Below, piece by piece: positions 11,201 to 26,200 of a stretch of DNA of 64,000 nt (position 1 is its first letter; each line of letters opens with the position of its first letter). The stretch is taken from NCBI GenBank assembly GCA_032718475.1, contig JAUCBJ010009066.1, positions 17,389 to 81,388 of the forward strand. Reading direction: 5' to 3'. The notes under the pieces are model-generated. The model had not been told where the DNA came from. It saw only the letters and a list, made by a program, of their open reading frames with translations, and did no database searches. Both the position numbers and the translations under genes were made by a program. This DNA is from Nemertoderma westbladi (Eukaryota; Xenacoelomorpha; Nemertodermatida; Nemertodermatidae).

Positions 11201-14200
11201 CAGTAAGTAGAGCCAAATCAGTAAGATAGAGCCAAATCAGTTTGTAGAGCCAAATCAGTAAGATAGAGCCAAATCAGTAAGATAGAGCCAAATCAGTAAT
11301 ATAGAGCCAAATCAGTAAGATAGAGCCAAATCAGTAAGGTAGAGCCAAATCAGTAAGATAGAGCCAAATCAGTAAGATAGAGCCAAATCAGTAAGATAGA
11401 GCCAAATCAGTAAGATAGAGCCAAATCAGTAAGATAGAGCCAAATCAGTAAGATAGAGCCAAATCAGTTTGTAGAGCCAAATCAGTTGTAGAACCAAATC
11501 AGTTTGTAGAGCCAAATCAGTAAGTAGAGCTAAATCAGTTGTAGAACCAAATCAGTTTGTAGAGCCAAATCAGTAAGTAGAGCTAAATCAGTAATATAGA
11601 GCCAAATCAGTTTGTAGAGCTAAATCAGTAATATAGAGCCAAATCAGTAAGTAGAGCTAAATCAGTTGTAGAGCCAAATCAGTAAGTAGAGCTAAATCAG
11701 TTTGTAGAGCCAAATCAGTAAGTAGAGCCAAATCCGTATGTAGAGCCAAATCAGTAAGTAGAGCTAAATCAGTTGTAGAGCCAAATCAGTAAGTAGAGCC
11801 AAATCAGTAAGATAGAGCCAAATCAGTTTGTAGAGCCAAATCAGTAAGTAGAACCAAATCAGTTTGTAGAGCCAAATCAGTTTGTAGAGCCAAATCAGTG
11901 TAGAGCCAAATCAATAGGTAAAGCCAAATCAGTAAGGTAGAGCCAAATCAGTAAGATAGAGCCAAATCTGTACCTAGAGCCAAATCAGTATGTAGAGCCA
12001 AATCAGTTTGTAGAGCCAAATCTGTACCTAGAGCCAAATCAGTATGTAGAGCCAAATCAGTATGTAGAGCTAAATCAGTAATATAGAGCCAAATCAGTTT
12101 GTAGAGCTAAATCAGTAATATAGAGCCAAATCAGTTTGTAGAGCCAAATCAGTAAGTAGAGCTAAATCAGTTGTAGAGCCAAATCAGTAAGTAGAGCCAA
12201 ATCAGTAAGATAGAGCCAAATCAGTTTGTAGAGCCAAATCAGTAAGTAGAGCCAAATCAGTAACGTAGAGCTAAATCAGTACGTAGAGCCAAATCAGTTT
12301 GTAGAGCCAAATCAGTGTAGAGCCAAATCAATAGGTAAAGCCAAATCAGTAAGGTAGAGCCAAATCAGTAAGATAGAGCCAAATCTGTACCTATAGCCAA
12401 ATCAGTATGTAGAGCCAAATCAGTTTGTAGAGCCAAATCTGTACCTAGAGCCAAATCAGTATGTAGAGCCAAATCAGTATGTAGAGCCAAATCAGTAAGT
12501 AGAGCCAAATCAGTAACGTAGAGCCAAATCAGTATGTAGAGTCAAATCAGTATGTAGAGCCAAATCAGTACGTAGAGCCAAATCAGTTTGTAGAGCCAAA
12601 TCAATAGGTAAAGCCAAATCAGTAAGGTAGAGCCAAATCAGTAAGATAGAGCCAAATCAGTAAGATAGAGCCAAATCAGTAAGATAGAGCCAAATCAGTA
12701 AGATAGAGCCAAATCAGTAAGATAGAGCCAAATCAGTAAGATAGAGCCAAATCAGTAAGATAGAGCCAAATCAGTAAGATAGAGCCAAATCAGTAAGATA
12801 GAGCCAAATCAGTTTGTAGAGCCAAATCAGTAAGATAGAGCCAAATCAGTAACGTAGAGCTAAATCAGTATGTGGAGCCAAATGAGTATGTAGAGCCAAA
12901 TCAGTACGTAGAGCCAAATCAGTTTGTAGAGCCAAATCAGTAATGTAGGGCAAATAATGAAACAACTCACCATGGCGTCGTCATATTTAAACCATTGCCC
13001 CTTCCCGTAGACCGTTGCTATGCCAACATAGTGCCCGGAATGGGGACTGGATCCGTGATGAAGAATAGCGCCAACTAGCGTATAATTGTGGCGCTGCAAA
13101 TTAAATAAACATTATAGACAGAGGAAGTCAATAAATGTAATCATAGTGAAAGCGAAACACATTAACCACAACCCATGTATCAATAAAGTCAACTAATATA
13201 TAACGACTAGTGTTAACTCTAACCCTCTGTTAACTAGTGTTAACTAAAACTTACAACTGTAACCATTTACTTTATCACTCATTTATTATTACTTTTGACG
13301 GTGTTTATTATTTATTACTTTATTATTAAGTTGAATGATTATCCATTGAACGAACTGCATAGTAAAATAATTTCAAAATCATTTCTAAATCTAAAATTAC
13401 AAGATTCTAATTTACCCGATTAGGTAAATTAGTTTTGTACTGATATAGTTATGTAACGGCCTGTTTACACGTGGGAACTTCTAGAGCAACTTTCTCGGCA
13501 ACTTGTAGAGCAACCCAGGTTGCCGATCAAGTTGCTCCGTGTAAACACGCAAAAAAGTTGCCGTAAAAGTTGCTCAACTTTTACGGCAACTTGAAGGAAT
13601 TTGCGTTGGCGAATTAGAGAGGGATAATTAGATTAAATTATCAAAAACTAGATAGTAGGCAAAATGACCCACTATTTTACAGTTAAACTAGCCAAGTTGC
13701 TCTAAAAGTTGCCGGCCAAAAGTTGCTGGTAAAGTTGCCACGTGTAAACAGCTATTAAATTAAGCTGCTCCAAAAAAAGTTGCTAGTTGCTGAGAAAGTT
13801 GCTCTAAAAGTGGCCACGTGCATGTAAACAGGCCTTAATGGACATACCTAAAGGAAGGCGGTAAGCAAACAAGGCCTAACAGTTTGTTCTAGAACATATT
13901 TTCCAAAAGACTATTGAAAAACTTAACAATTTACTCACGTCTTGGTAGTGGGTATTAACTGTTGTAAATGGACCGATGTTCTTAGATACAGATGTTCTTG
14001 GATAATATGTTATATTCCATTGCCAGAGCTACCACATCACCTTGTTTGCTATGAGCTTAGAGTGTGCGTTTAGTGTCTTTTTACATTTCAACAACTTGGT
14101 TCTTCTTTCTTCTCTGTCTTCTGTTCCAGTAGCCAATTTATCGACCCCAGTCTGGTGAACCACTGGGGGACGCGGTCCTTGTTGACACGGGCGACGACCG

Positions 14201-17200
14201 AGCCGGTATTTCTCCAGGAGGGTTCTCATACTCATATCTTTCAGTTGCGGGAGTAAACCGCTTGTGGTCGCAACTCCTACAAGCGTCTTCGCAGTAGGTC
14301 GCCGTTGGTTGATTACCTTCCGCCGACCTTGTCAGCATGTCTATAGCCATTGGTTGCTTACCTTCCGTCTATCCATGGCCTACAGCCCTGCTGCCGACTG
14401 TAGGGGTCCCTTTGTTACACCCTGAACCAAGTGTGTCTCCTGGGTTAGGTTACCTAACACTAGAGGAAAATTCAGTATAGACAGAGTGGCGTGGGTGCAT
14501 TTCTATTGCAGATTCATTCATGTGACTCAAGCCTTTGCTTTCAATGGTGCCCTAGGCACTGTAGCCCTATCAATGAATTATTTAGTTGACGGGACTTACA
14601 AACGCACTCTTGAATAAGTCTTGATCAACTAAATGATGAATCGGCTATACTGGCGCGGATCGGGGTGCCCTACTGGGCTGACAGCTACTTACAGGTAGTA
14701 CCACATTACTGCCATAGTGGGAGCAGAATCTGGGTACTCTGAACTGACTTGTCTCGTTGTCTCCTCTGGTCGTCAACTTGGAATTAACTGTTGTAAATGA
14801 TAGTAGCAATGTGTTGGCAAGCTGTGTTTTTCGAGGTGTTTTTGTTTATTATACATTTATTATGGGAACGGCTCTAGGGGTCTCTCGAAAGAAAAATATA
14901 TTTTACCAATTGTGAAAATAAAAGATAAGTTATTTAAGGTAAAACAAACTTATCATTCGTGGTTAAGACCCCTCTAACCTTTCCCATAATAACTGTTGTA
15001 AATGGACTGCTTTACTCACCAGGGTATTAACTGTTGTAAATGGACCGATATCTTTACTCACCTGGGTATTAACTGTTGTAAATGGACCGATATCTTTACT
15101 CACCTGGGTATTATATAACTGTTGTAAATGGACCGATATCTTTACTCACCCGGGTATTAACTGTTGTAAATGGACCGATATCTTTACTCACCTGGGTATT
15201 AACTGTTGTAAATGGACCGATATCTTTACTCACCTGGGTATTAACTGTTGTAAATGGACCGATATCTTTACTCACCTGGGTATTATATAACTGTTGTAAA
15301 TGGACCGATATCTTTACTCACCCGGGTATTAACTGTTGTAAATGGACCGATATCTTTACTCACCTGGGTATTATATAACTGTTGTAAATGGACCGATATC
15401 TTTACTCACCCGGGTATTAACTGTTGTAAATGGACCGATATCTTTACTCACCCGGGTATTAACTGTTGTAAATGGACCAATATCTTTACTCACCCGGGTA
15501 TTAACTGTTGTAAATGGACCGATATCTTTATTCACCTGGGTATTATATAACTGTTGTAAATGGACCGATATCTTTACTCACCCGGGTATTAACTGTTGTA
15601 AATGGACCGATATCTTTACTCACCCGGGTATTAACTGTTGTAAATGGACCGATATCTTTACTCACCCGGGTATTAACTGTTGTAAATGGACCAATATCTT
15701 TACTCACCCGGGTATTAACTGTTGTAAATGGACCGATATCTTTATTCACCTGGGTATTATATAACTGTTGTAAATGGACCGATATCTTTACTCACCCGGG
15801 TATTAACTGTTGTAAATGGACCGATATCTCTACTCACCTGGGTCTTAACTGTTGTAAATGGACCGATATCTTTACTCACCTGGGTATTAACTGTTGTAAA
15901 TGGACCGATATCTTTACTCACCTGGGTATTATATTAACTGTTGTAAATGGACCGATATCTTTATTCACCTGGGTATTATATAACTGTTGTAAATGGACCG
16001 ATATCTTTACTCACCTGGGTATTATATAACTGTTGTAAATGGACCGATATCTTTACTCACCCGGGTATTAACTGTTGTAAATGGACCGATATCTTTACTC
16101 ACCTGGGTCTTAACTGTTGTAAATGGACCGATATCTTTACTCACCTGGGTATTAACTGTTGTAAATGGACTGATATCTTTACTCACCTGGGTATTATATA
16201 ACTGTTGTAAATGGACCGATATCTTTACTCACCCGGGTATTAACTGTTGTAAATGGACCGATATCTTTACTCACCCGGGTATTAACTGTTGTAAATGGAC
16301 CAATATCTTTACTCACCCGGGTATTAACTGTTGTAAATGGACCGATATCTTTATTCACCTGGGTATTATATAACTGTTGTAAATGGACCGATATCTTTAC
16401 TCACCCGGGTATTAACTGTTGTAAATGGACCGATATCTTTACTCACCTGGGTCTTAACTGTTGTAAATGGACCGATATCTTTACTCACCTGGGTATTAAC
16501 TGTTGTAAATGGACCGATATCTTTACTCACCTGGGTATTATATTAACTGTTGTAAATGGACCGATATCTTTACTCACCTGGGTCTTAACTGTTGTAAATG
16601 GACCGATATCTTTACTCACCTGGGTATTAACTGTTGTAAATGGACCGATATCTTTACTCACCTGGGTATTATATTAACTGTTGTAAATGGACCGATATCT
16701 TTATTCACCTGGGTATTATATAACTGTTGTAAATGGACCGATATCTTTACTCACCTGGGTATTATATAACTGTTGTAAATGGACCGATATCTTTACTCAC
16801 CCGGGTATTAACTGTTGTAAATGGACCGATATCTTTACTCACCTGGGTCTTAACTGTTGTAAATGGACCGATATCTTTACTCACCTGGGTATTAACTGTT
16901 GTAAATGGACTGATATCTTTACTCACCTGGGTATTATATAACTGTTGTAAATGGACCGATATCTTTACTCACCCGGGTATTAACTGTTGTAAATGGACCG
17001 ATATCTTTACTCACCCGGGTATTAACTGTTGTAAATGGACCAATATCTTTACTCACCCGGGTATTAACTGTTGTAAATGGACCGATATCTTTATTCACCT
17101 GGGTATTATATAACTGTTGTAAATGGACCGATATCTTTACTCACCCGGGTATTAACTGTTGTAAATGGACCGATATCTTTACTCACCTGGGTCTTAACTG

Positions 17201-20200
17201 TTGTAAATGGACCGATATCTTTACTCACCTGGGTATTAACTGTTGTAAATGGACCGATATCTTTACTCACCTGGGTATTATATTAACTGTTGTAAATGGA
17301 CCGATATCTTTATTCACCTGGGTATTATATAACTGTTGTAAATGGACCGATATCTTTACTCACCTGGGTATTATATAACTGTTGTAAATGGACCGATATC
17401 TTTACTCACCCGGGTATTAACTGTTGTAAATGGACCGATATCTTTACTCACCTGGGTCTTAACTGTTGTAAATGGACCGATATCTTTACTCACCTGGGTA
17501 TTAACTGTTGTAAATGGACTGATATCTTTACTCACCTGGGTATTATATAACTGTTGTAAATGGACCGATATCTTTACTCACCTGGGTATTAATTGTTGTA
17601 AATGGACCGATATCTTTACTCACCCGGGTATTAACTGTTGTAAATGGACCGATATCTTTACTCACCCGGGTATTAACTGTTGTAAATGGACCGATATCTT
17701 TATTCACCTGGGTATTATATAACTGTTGTAAATGGACCGATATCTTTACTCACCCGGGTATTAACTGTTGTAAATGGACCGATATCTTTACTCACCTGGG
17801 TCTTAACTGTTGTAAATGGACCGATATCTTTACTCACCTGGGTATTAACTGTTGTAAATGGACCGATATCTTTACTCACCTGGGTATTATATTAACTGTT
17901 GTAAATGGACCGATATCTTTATTCACCTGGGTATTATATAACTGTTGTAAATGGACCGATATCTTTACTCACCCGGGTATTAACTGTTGTAAATGGACCG
18001 ATATCTTTACTCACCTGGGTATTAACTGTTGTAAATGGACCGACATCTTTACTCACCTGGGTATTAACTGTTGTAAATGGACCGATATCTTTACTCACCC
18101 GGGTATTAACTGTTGTAAATGGACCGATATCTTTACTCACCTGGGTATTAACTGTTGTAAATGGACCGATATCTTTACTCACCCGGGTATTAACTGTTGT
18201 AAATGGACCGATATCTTTACTCACCTGGGTATTAACTGTTGTAAATGGACCGATATCTTTACTCACCTGGGTATTAACTGTTGTAAATGGACCGATATCT
18301 TTATTCACCTGGGTATTATATAACTGTTGTAAATGGACCGATATCTTTACTCACCTGGGTATTAACTGTTGTAAATGGACCGATATCTTTACTCACCTGG
18401 GTATTAACTGTTGTAAATGGACCGATATCTTTACTCACCTGGGTATTAACTGTTGAAATGGACCGATATCTTTATTCGCCTGGGTATTATATAACTGTTG
18501 TAAATGGACCGATATCTTTACTCACCTGGGTATTAACTGTTGTAAATGGACCGATATCTTTACTCACCTGGGTATTAACTGTTGTAAATGGACCGATATC
18601 TTTATTCACCTGGGTATTATATAACTGTTGTAAATGGACCGATATCTTTACTCACCTGGGTATTAACTGTTGTAAATGGACCGATATCTTTACTCACCTG
18701 GGTATTAACTGTTGTAAATGGACCGATATCTTTACTCACCTGGGTATTAACTGTTGAAATGGACCGATATCTTTATTCACCTGGGTATTATATAACTGTT
18801 GTAAATGGACCGATATCTTTACTCACCTGGGTATTAACTGTTGTAAATGGACCGATATCTTTACTCACCTGGGTATTAACTGTTGTAAATGGACCGATAT
18901 CTTTATTCACCTGGGTATTATATAACTGTTGTAAATGGACCGATATCTTTACTCACCTGGGTATTAACTGTTGTAAATGGACCGATATCTTTACTCACCT
19001 GGGTATTAACTGTTGTAAATGGACCGATATCTTTACTCACCTGGGTATTAACAGTTGTAAATGGACCGATATCTTTACTCACCTGGGTATTAACTGTTGT
19101 AAATGGACCGATATCTTTACTCACCTGGGTATTAACAGTTGTAAATGGACCGATATCTTTACTCACCTGGGTATTAACTGTTGTAAATGGACCGATATCT
19201 TTACTCACCTGGGTATTAACTGTTGTAAATGGACCGATATCTTTATTCACCTGGGTATTATATAACTGTTGTAAATGGACCGATATCTTTACTCACCTGG
19301 GTATTAACTGTTGTAAATGGACCGATATCTTTACTCACCTGGGTATTAACTGTTTTAAATGGACCGATATCTTTACTCACCAGGGTATTAACTGTTGTAA
19401 ATGGACCGATATCTTTACTCACCAGGGTATTAACTGTTGTAAATGGACCGATATCTTTACTCACCTGGGTATTAACTGTTGTAAATGGACCGATATATTT
19501 ACTCACCAGGGTATTAACTGTTGTAAATGGACCGATATCTTTATTCACCTGGGTATTATATAACTCTTTAACTGTTGTAAATGGACCGATATCTTTACTC
19601 ACCTGGGTATTAACTGTTGTAAATGGACCGATATCTTTACTCACCTGGGTATTAACTGTTGTAAATGGACCGATATCTTTACTCACCTGGGTATTAACTG
19701 TTGTAAATTGACCGATATCTTTACTCACCCGGGTATTAACTGTTGTAAATGGACCGATATCTTTACTCACCTGGGTATTAACTGTTGTAAATGGACCGAT
19801 ATCTTTATTCACCTGGGTATTATATAACTGTTGTAAATGGACCGATATCTTTACTCACCTGGGTATTAACTGTTGTAAATGGACCGATATCTTTACTCAC
19901 CTGGGTATTAACTGTTGCAAATGGACCGATATCTTTACTCACCTGGGTATAACTGTTGTAAATGGACCGATATCTTTACTCACCTGGGTATTAACTGTTG
20001 CAAATGGACCGATATATTTACTCACCTGGGTATTAACTGTTGTAAATGGACCGATATCTTTACTCACCCGGGTATTAACTGTTGTAAATGGACCGATATC
20101 TTTACTCACCTGGGTATTAACTGTTGTAAATTGACCGATATCTTTACTCACCCGGGTATTAACTGTTGTAAATGGACCGATATCTTTACTCACCTGGGTA

Positions 20201-23200
20201 TTAACTGTTGTAAATGGACCGATATCTTTATTCACCTGGGTATTAACTGTTGTAAATGGACCGATATCTTTACTCACCTGGGTATTAACTGTTGTAAATG
20301 GACCGATATCTTTACTCACCCGGGTATTAACTGTTGTAAATGGACCGATATCTTTACTCACCTGGGTATTAACTGTTGTAAATGGACCGATATCTTTATT
20401 CACCTGGGTATTATATAACTGTTGTAAATGGACCGATATCTTTACTCACCTGGGTATTAACTGTTGTAAATGGACCGATATCTTTACTCACCTGGGTATT
20501 AACTGTTGCAAATGGACCGATATCTTTACTCACCTGGGTATAACTGTTGTAAATGGACCGATATCTTTACTCACCTGGGTATTAACTGTTGTAAATGGAC
20601 CGATATATTTACTCACCTGGGTATTAACTGTTGTAAATGGACCGATATCTTTACTCACCCGGGTATTAACTGTTGTAAATGGACCGATATCTTTACTCAC
20701 CTGGGTATTAACTGTTGTAAATTGACCGATATCTTTACTCACCCGGGTATTAACTGTTGTAAATGGACCGATATCTTTACTCACCTGGGTATTAACTGTT
20801 GTAAATGGACCGATATCTTTATTCACCTGGGTATTAACTGTTGTAAATGGACCGATATCTTTACTCACCTGGGTATTAACTGTTGTAAATGGACCGATAT
20901 CTTTACTCACCCGGGTATTAACTGTTGTAAATGGACCGATATCTTTACTCACCAGGGTATTAACTGTTGAAAATGGACCGATATCTTTACTCACCCGGCT
21001 ATTAACTGTTGTAAATGGACCGATATCTTTACTCACCTGGGTATTAACTGTTGTAAATGGACCGATATCTTTACTCACCTGGGTATTAACTGTTGTAAAT
21101 GGACCGATATCTTTACTCACCTGGGTATTAACTGTTGTAAATGGACCGATATCTTTACTCACCTGGGTATTAACTGTTGTAAATGGACCGATATCTTTAT
21201 TCACCTGGGTATTAACTGTTGTAAATGGACCGATATCTTTACTCACCTGGGTATTAACTGTTGTAAATTGACCGATATCTTTACTCACCCGGGTATTAAC
21301 TGTTGTAAATGGACCGATATCTTTACTCACCTGGGTATTAACTGTTGTAAATGGACCGATATCTTTACTCACCTGGGTATTAACTGTTGTAAATGGACCG
21401 ATATCTTTACTCACCTGGGTATTAACTGTTGAAAATGGACCGATATCTTTATTCACCTGGGTATTAACTGTTGTAAATGGACCGATATATTTACTCACCA
21501 GGGTATTAACTGTTGTAAATGGACCGATATTTTTATTCACCTGGGTATTATATAACTGTTGTAAATGGACCGATATCTTTACTCACCTGGGTATTAACTG
21601 TTGTAAATGGACCGATATCTTTACTCACCTGGGTATTAACTGTTGTAAATGGACCGATATCTTTATTCACCTGGGTATTATATAACTGTTGTAAATGGAC
21701 CGATATCTTTATTCACCTGGGTATTAACTGTTGTAAATGGACCGATATCTTTACTCACCTGGGTATTAACTGTTGTAAATTGACCGATATCTTTACTCAC
21801 CCGGGTATTAACTGTTGTAAATGGACCGATATATTTACTCACCAGGGTATTAACTGTTGTAAATGGACCGATATCTTTATTCACCTGGGTATTATATAAC
21901 TGTTGTAAATGGACCGATATCTTTACTCACCTGGGTATTAACTGTTGTAAATGGACCGATATATTTACTCACCAGGGTATTAACTGTTGTAAATGGACCG
22001 ATATCTTTATTCACCTGGGTATTATATAACTGTTGTAAATGGACCGATATCTTTACTCACCTGGGTATTAACTGTTGTAAATGGACCGATATCTTTACTC
22101 ACCTGGGTATTAACTGTTGTAAATGGACCGATATCTTTACTCACCTGGGTATTAACTGTTGTAAATTGACCGATATCTTTACTCACCCGGGTATTAACTG
22201 TTGTAAATGGACCGATATCTTTACTCACCTGGGTATTAACTGTTGTAAATGGACCGATATCTTTATTCACCTGGGTATTATATAACTGTTGTAAATGGAC
22301 CGATATCTTTACTCACCTGGGTATTAACTGTTGTAAATGGACCGATATCTTTACTCACCTGGGTATTAACTGTTGTAAATGGACCGATATCTTTACTCAC
22401 CTGGGTATTAACTGTTGTAAATGGACCGATATCTTTACTCACCTTGGTATTAACTGTTGTAAATGGACTGCTTTACTCACCTGGGTATTAACTGTTGTAA
22501 ATGGACCGATATCTTTACTCACCTGGGTCTTAACTGTTGTAAATGGACCGATATCTTTACTCACCTGGGTATTAACTGTTGTAAATGGACTGATATCTTT
22601 ACTCACCTGGGTATTATATAACTGTTGTAAATGGACCGATATCTTTACTCACCCGGGTATTAACTGTTGTAAATGGACCGATATCTTTACTCACCCGGGT
22701 ATTAACTGTTGTAAATGGACCAATATCTTTACTCACCCGGGTATTAACTGTTGTAAATGGACCGATATCTTTATTCACCTGGGTATTATATAACTGTTGT
22801 AAATGGACCGATATCTTTACTCACCCGGGTATTAACTGTTGTAAATGGACCGATATCTTTACTCACCTGGGTCTTAACTGTTGTAAATGGACCGATATCT
22901 TTACTCACCTGGGTATTAACTGTTGTAAATGGACCGATATCTTTACTCACCTGGGTATTATATTAACTGTTGTAAATGGACCGATATCTTTACTCACCTG
23001 GGTCTTAACTGTTGTAAATGGACCGATATCTTTACTCACCTGGGTATTAACTGTTGTAAATGGACCGATATCTTTACTCACCTGGGTATTATATTAACTG
23101 TTGTAAATGGACCGATATCTTTATTCACCTGGGTATTATATAACTGTTGTAAATGGACCGATATCTTTACTCACCTGGGTATTATATAACTGTTGTAAAT

Positions 23201-26200
23201 GGACCGATATCTTTACTCACCCGGGTATTAACTGTTGTAAATGGACCGATATCTTTACTCACCTGGGTCTTAACTGTTGTAAATGGACCGATATCTTTAC
23301 TCACCTGGGTATTAACTGTTGTAAATGGACTGATATCTTTACTCACCTGGGTATTATATAACTGTTGTAAATGGACCGATATCTTTACTCACCCGGGTAT
23401 TAACTGTTGTAAATGGACCGATATCTTTACTCACCCGGGTATTAACTGTTGTAAATGGACCAATATCTTTACTCACCCGGGTATTAACTGTTGTAAATGG
23501 ACCGATATCTTTATTCACCTGGGTATTATATAACTGTTGTAAATGGACCGATATCTTTACTCACCCGGGTATTAACTGTTGTAAATGGACCGATATCTTT
23601 ACTCACCTGGGTCTTAACTGTTGTAAATGGACCGATATCTTTACTCACCTGGGTATTAACTGTTGTAAATGGACCGATATCTTTACTCACCTGGGTATTA
23701 TATTAACTGTTGTAAATGGACCGATATCTTTATTCACCTGGGTATTATATAACTGTTGTAAATGGACCGATATCTTTACTCACCTGGGTATTATATAACT
23801 GTTGTAAATGGACCGATATCTTTACTCACCCGGGTATTAACTGTTGTAAATGGACCGATATCTTTACTCACCTGGGTCTTAACTGTTGTAAATGGACCGA
23901 TATCTTTACTCACCTGGGTATTAACTGTTGTAAATGGACTGATATCTTTACTCACCTGGGTATTATATAACTGTTGTAAATGGACCGATATCTTTACTCA
24001 CCTGGGTATTAATTGTTGTAAATGGACCGATATCTTTACTCACCCGGGTATTAACTGTTGTAAATGGACCGATATCTTTACTCACCCGGGTATTAACTGT
24101 TGTAAATGGACCGATATCTTTATTCACCTGGGTATTATATAACTGTTGTAAATGGACCGATATCTTTACTCACCCGGGTATTAACTGTTGTAAATGGACC
24201 GATATCTTTACTCAACTGGGTCTTAACTGTTGTAAATGGACCGATATCTTTACTCACCTGGGTATTAACTGTTGTAAATGGACCGATATCTTTACTCACC
24301 TGGGTATTATATTAACTGTTGTAAATGGACCGATATCTTTATTCACCTGGGTATTATATAACTGTTGTAAATGGACCGATATCTTTACTCACCCGGGTAT
24401 TAACTGTTGTAAATGGACCGATATCTTTACTCACCTGGGTATTAACTGTTGTAAATGGACCGACATCTTTACTCACCTGGGTATTAACTGTTGTAAATGG
24501 ACCGATATCTTTACTCACCCGGGTATTAACTGTTGTAAATGGACCGATATCTTTACTCACCTGGGTATTAACTGTTGTAAATGGACCGATATCTTTACTC
24601 ACCCGGGTATTAACTGTTGTAAATGGACCGATATCTTTACTCACCTGGGTATTAACTGTTGTAAATGGACCGATATCTTTACTCACCTGGGTATTAACTG
24701 TTGTAAATGGACCGATATCTTTATTCACCTGGGTATTATATAACTGTTGTAAATGGACCGATATCTTTACTCACCTGGGTATTAACTGTTGTAAATGGAC
24801 CGATATCTTTACTCACCTGGGTATTAACTGTTGTAAATGGACCGATATCTTTACTCACCTGGGTATTAACTGTTGAAATGGACCGATATCTTTATTCGCC
24901 TGGGTATTATATAACTGTTGTAAATGGACCGATATCTTTACTCACCTGGGTATTAACTGTTGTAAATGGACAGATATCTTTACTCACCTGGGTATTAACT
25001 GTTGTAAATGGACCGATATCTTTATTCACCTGGGTATTATATAACTGTTGTAAATGGACCGATATCTTTACTCACCTGGGTATTAACTGTTGTAAATGGA
25101 CCGATATCTTTACTCACCTGGGTATTAACTGTTGTAAATGGACCGATATCTTTACTCACCTGGGTATTAACTGTTGAAATGGACCGATATCTTTATTCAC
25201 CTGGGTATTATATAACTGTTGTAAATGGACCGATATCTTTACTCACCTGGGTATTAACTGTTGTAAATGGACCGATATCTTTACTCACCTGGGTATTAAC
25301 TGTTGTAAATGGACCGATATCTTTATTCACCTGGGTATTATATAACTGTTGTAAATGGACCGATATCTTTACTCACCTGGGTATTAACTGTTGTAAATTG
25401 ACCGATATCTTTACTCACCTGGGTATTAACTGTTGTAAATGGACCGATATCTTTACTCACCTGGGTATTAACAGTTGTAAATGGACCGATATCTTTACTC
25501 ACCTGGGTATTAACTGTTGTAAATGGACCGATATCTTTACTCACCTGGGTATTAACAGTTGTAAATGGACCGATATCTTTACTCACCTGGGTATTAACTG
25601 TTGTAAATGGACCGATATCTTTACTCACCTGGGTATTAACTGTTGTAAATGGACCGATATCTTTATTCACCTGGGTATTATATAACTGTTGTAAATGGAC
25701 CGATATCTTTACTCACCTGGGTATTAACTGTTGTAAATGGACCGATATCTTTACTCACCTGGGTATTAACTGTTTTAAATGGACCGATATCTTTACTCAC
25801 CAGGGTATTAACTGTTGTAAATGGACCGATATCTTTACTCACCAGGGTATTAACTGTTGTAAATGGACCGATATCTTTACTCACCTGGGTATTAACTGTT
25901 GTAAATGGACCGATATATTTACTCACCAGGGTATTAACTGTTGTAAATGGACCGATATCTTTATTCACCTGGGTATTATATAACTCTTTAACTGTTGTAA
26001 ATGGACCGATATCTTTACTCACCTGGGTATTAACTGTTGTAAATGGACCGATATCTTTACTCACCTGGGTATTAACTGTTGTAAATGGACCGATATCTTT
26101 ACTCACCTGGGTATTAACTGTTGTAAATTGACCGATATCTTTACTCACCCGGGTATTAACTGTTGTAAATGGACCGATATCTTTACTCACCTGGGTATTA

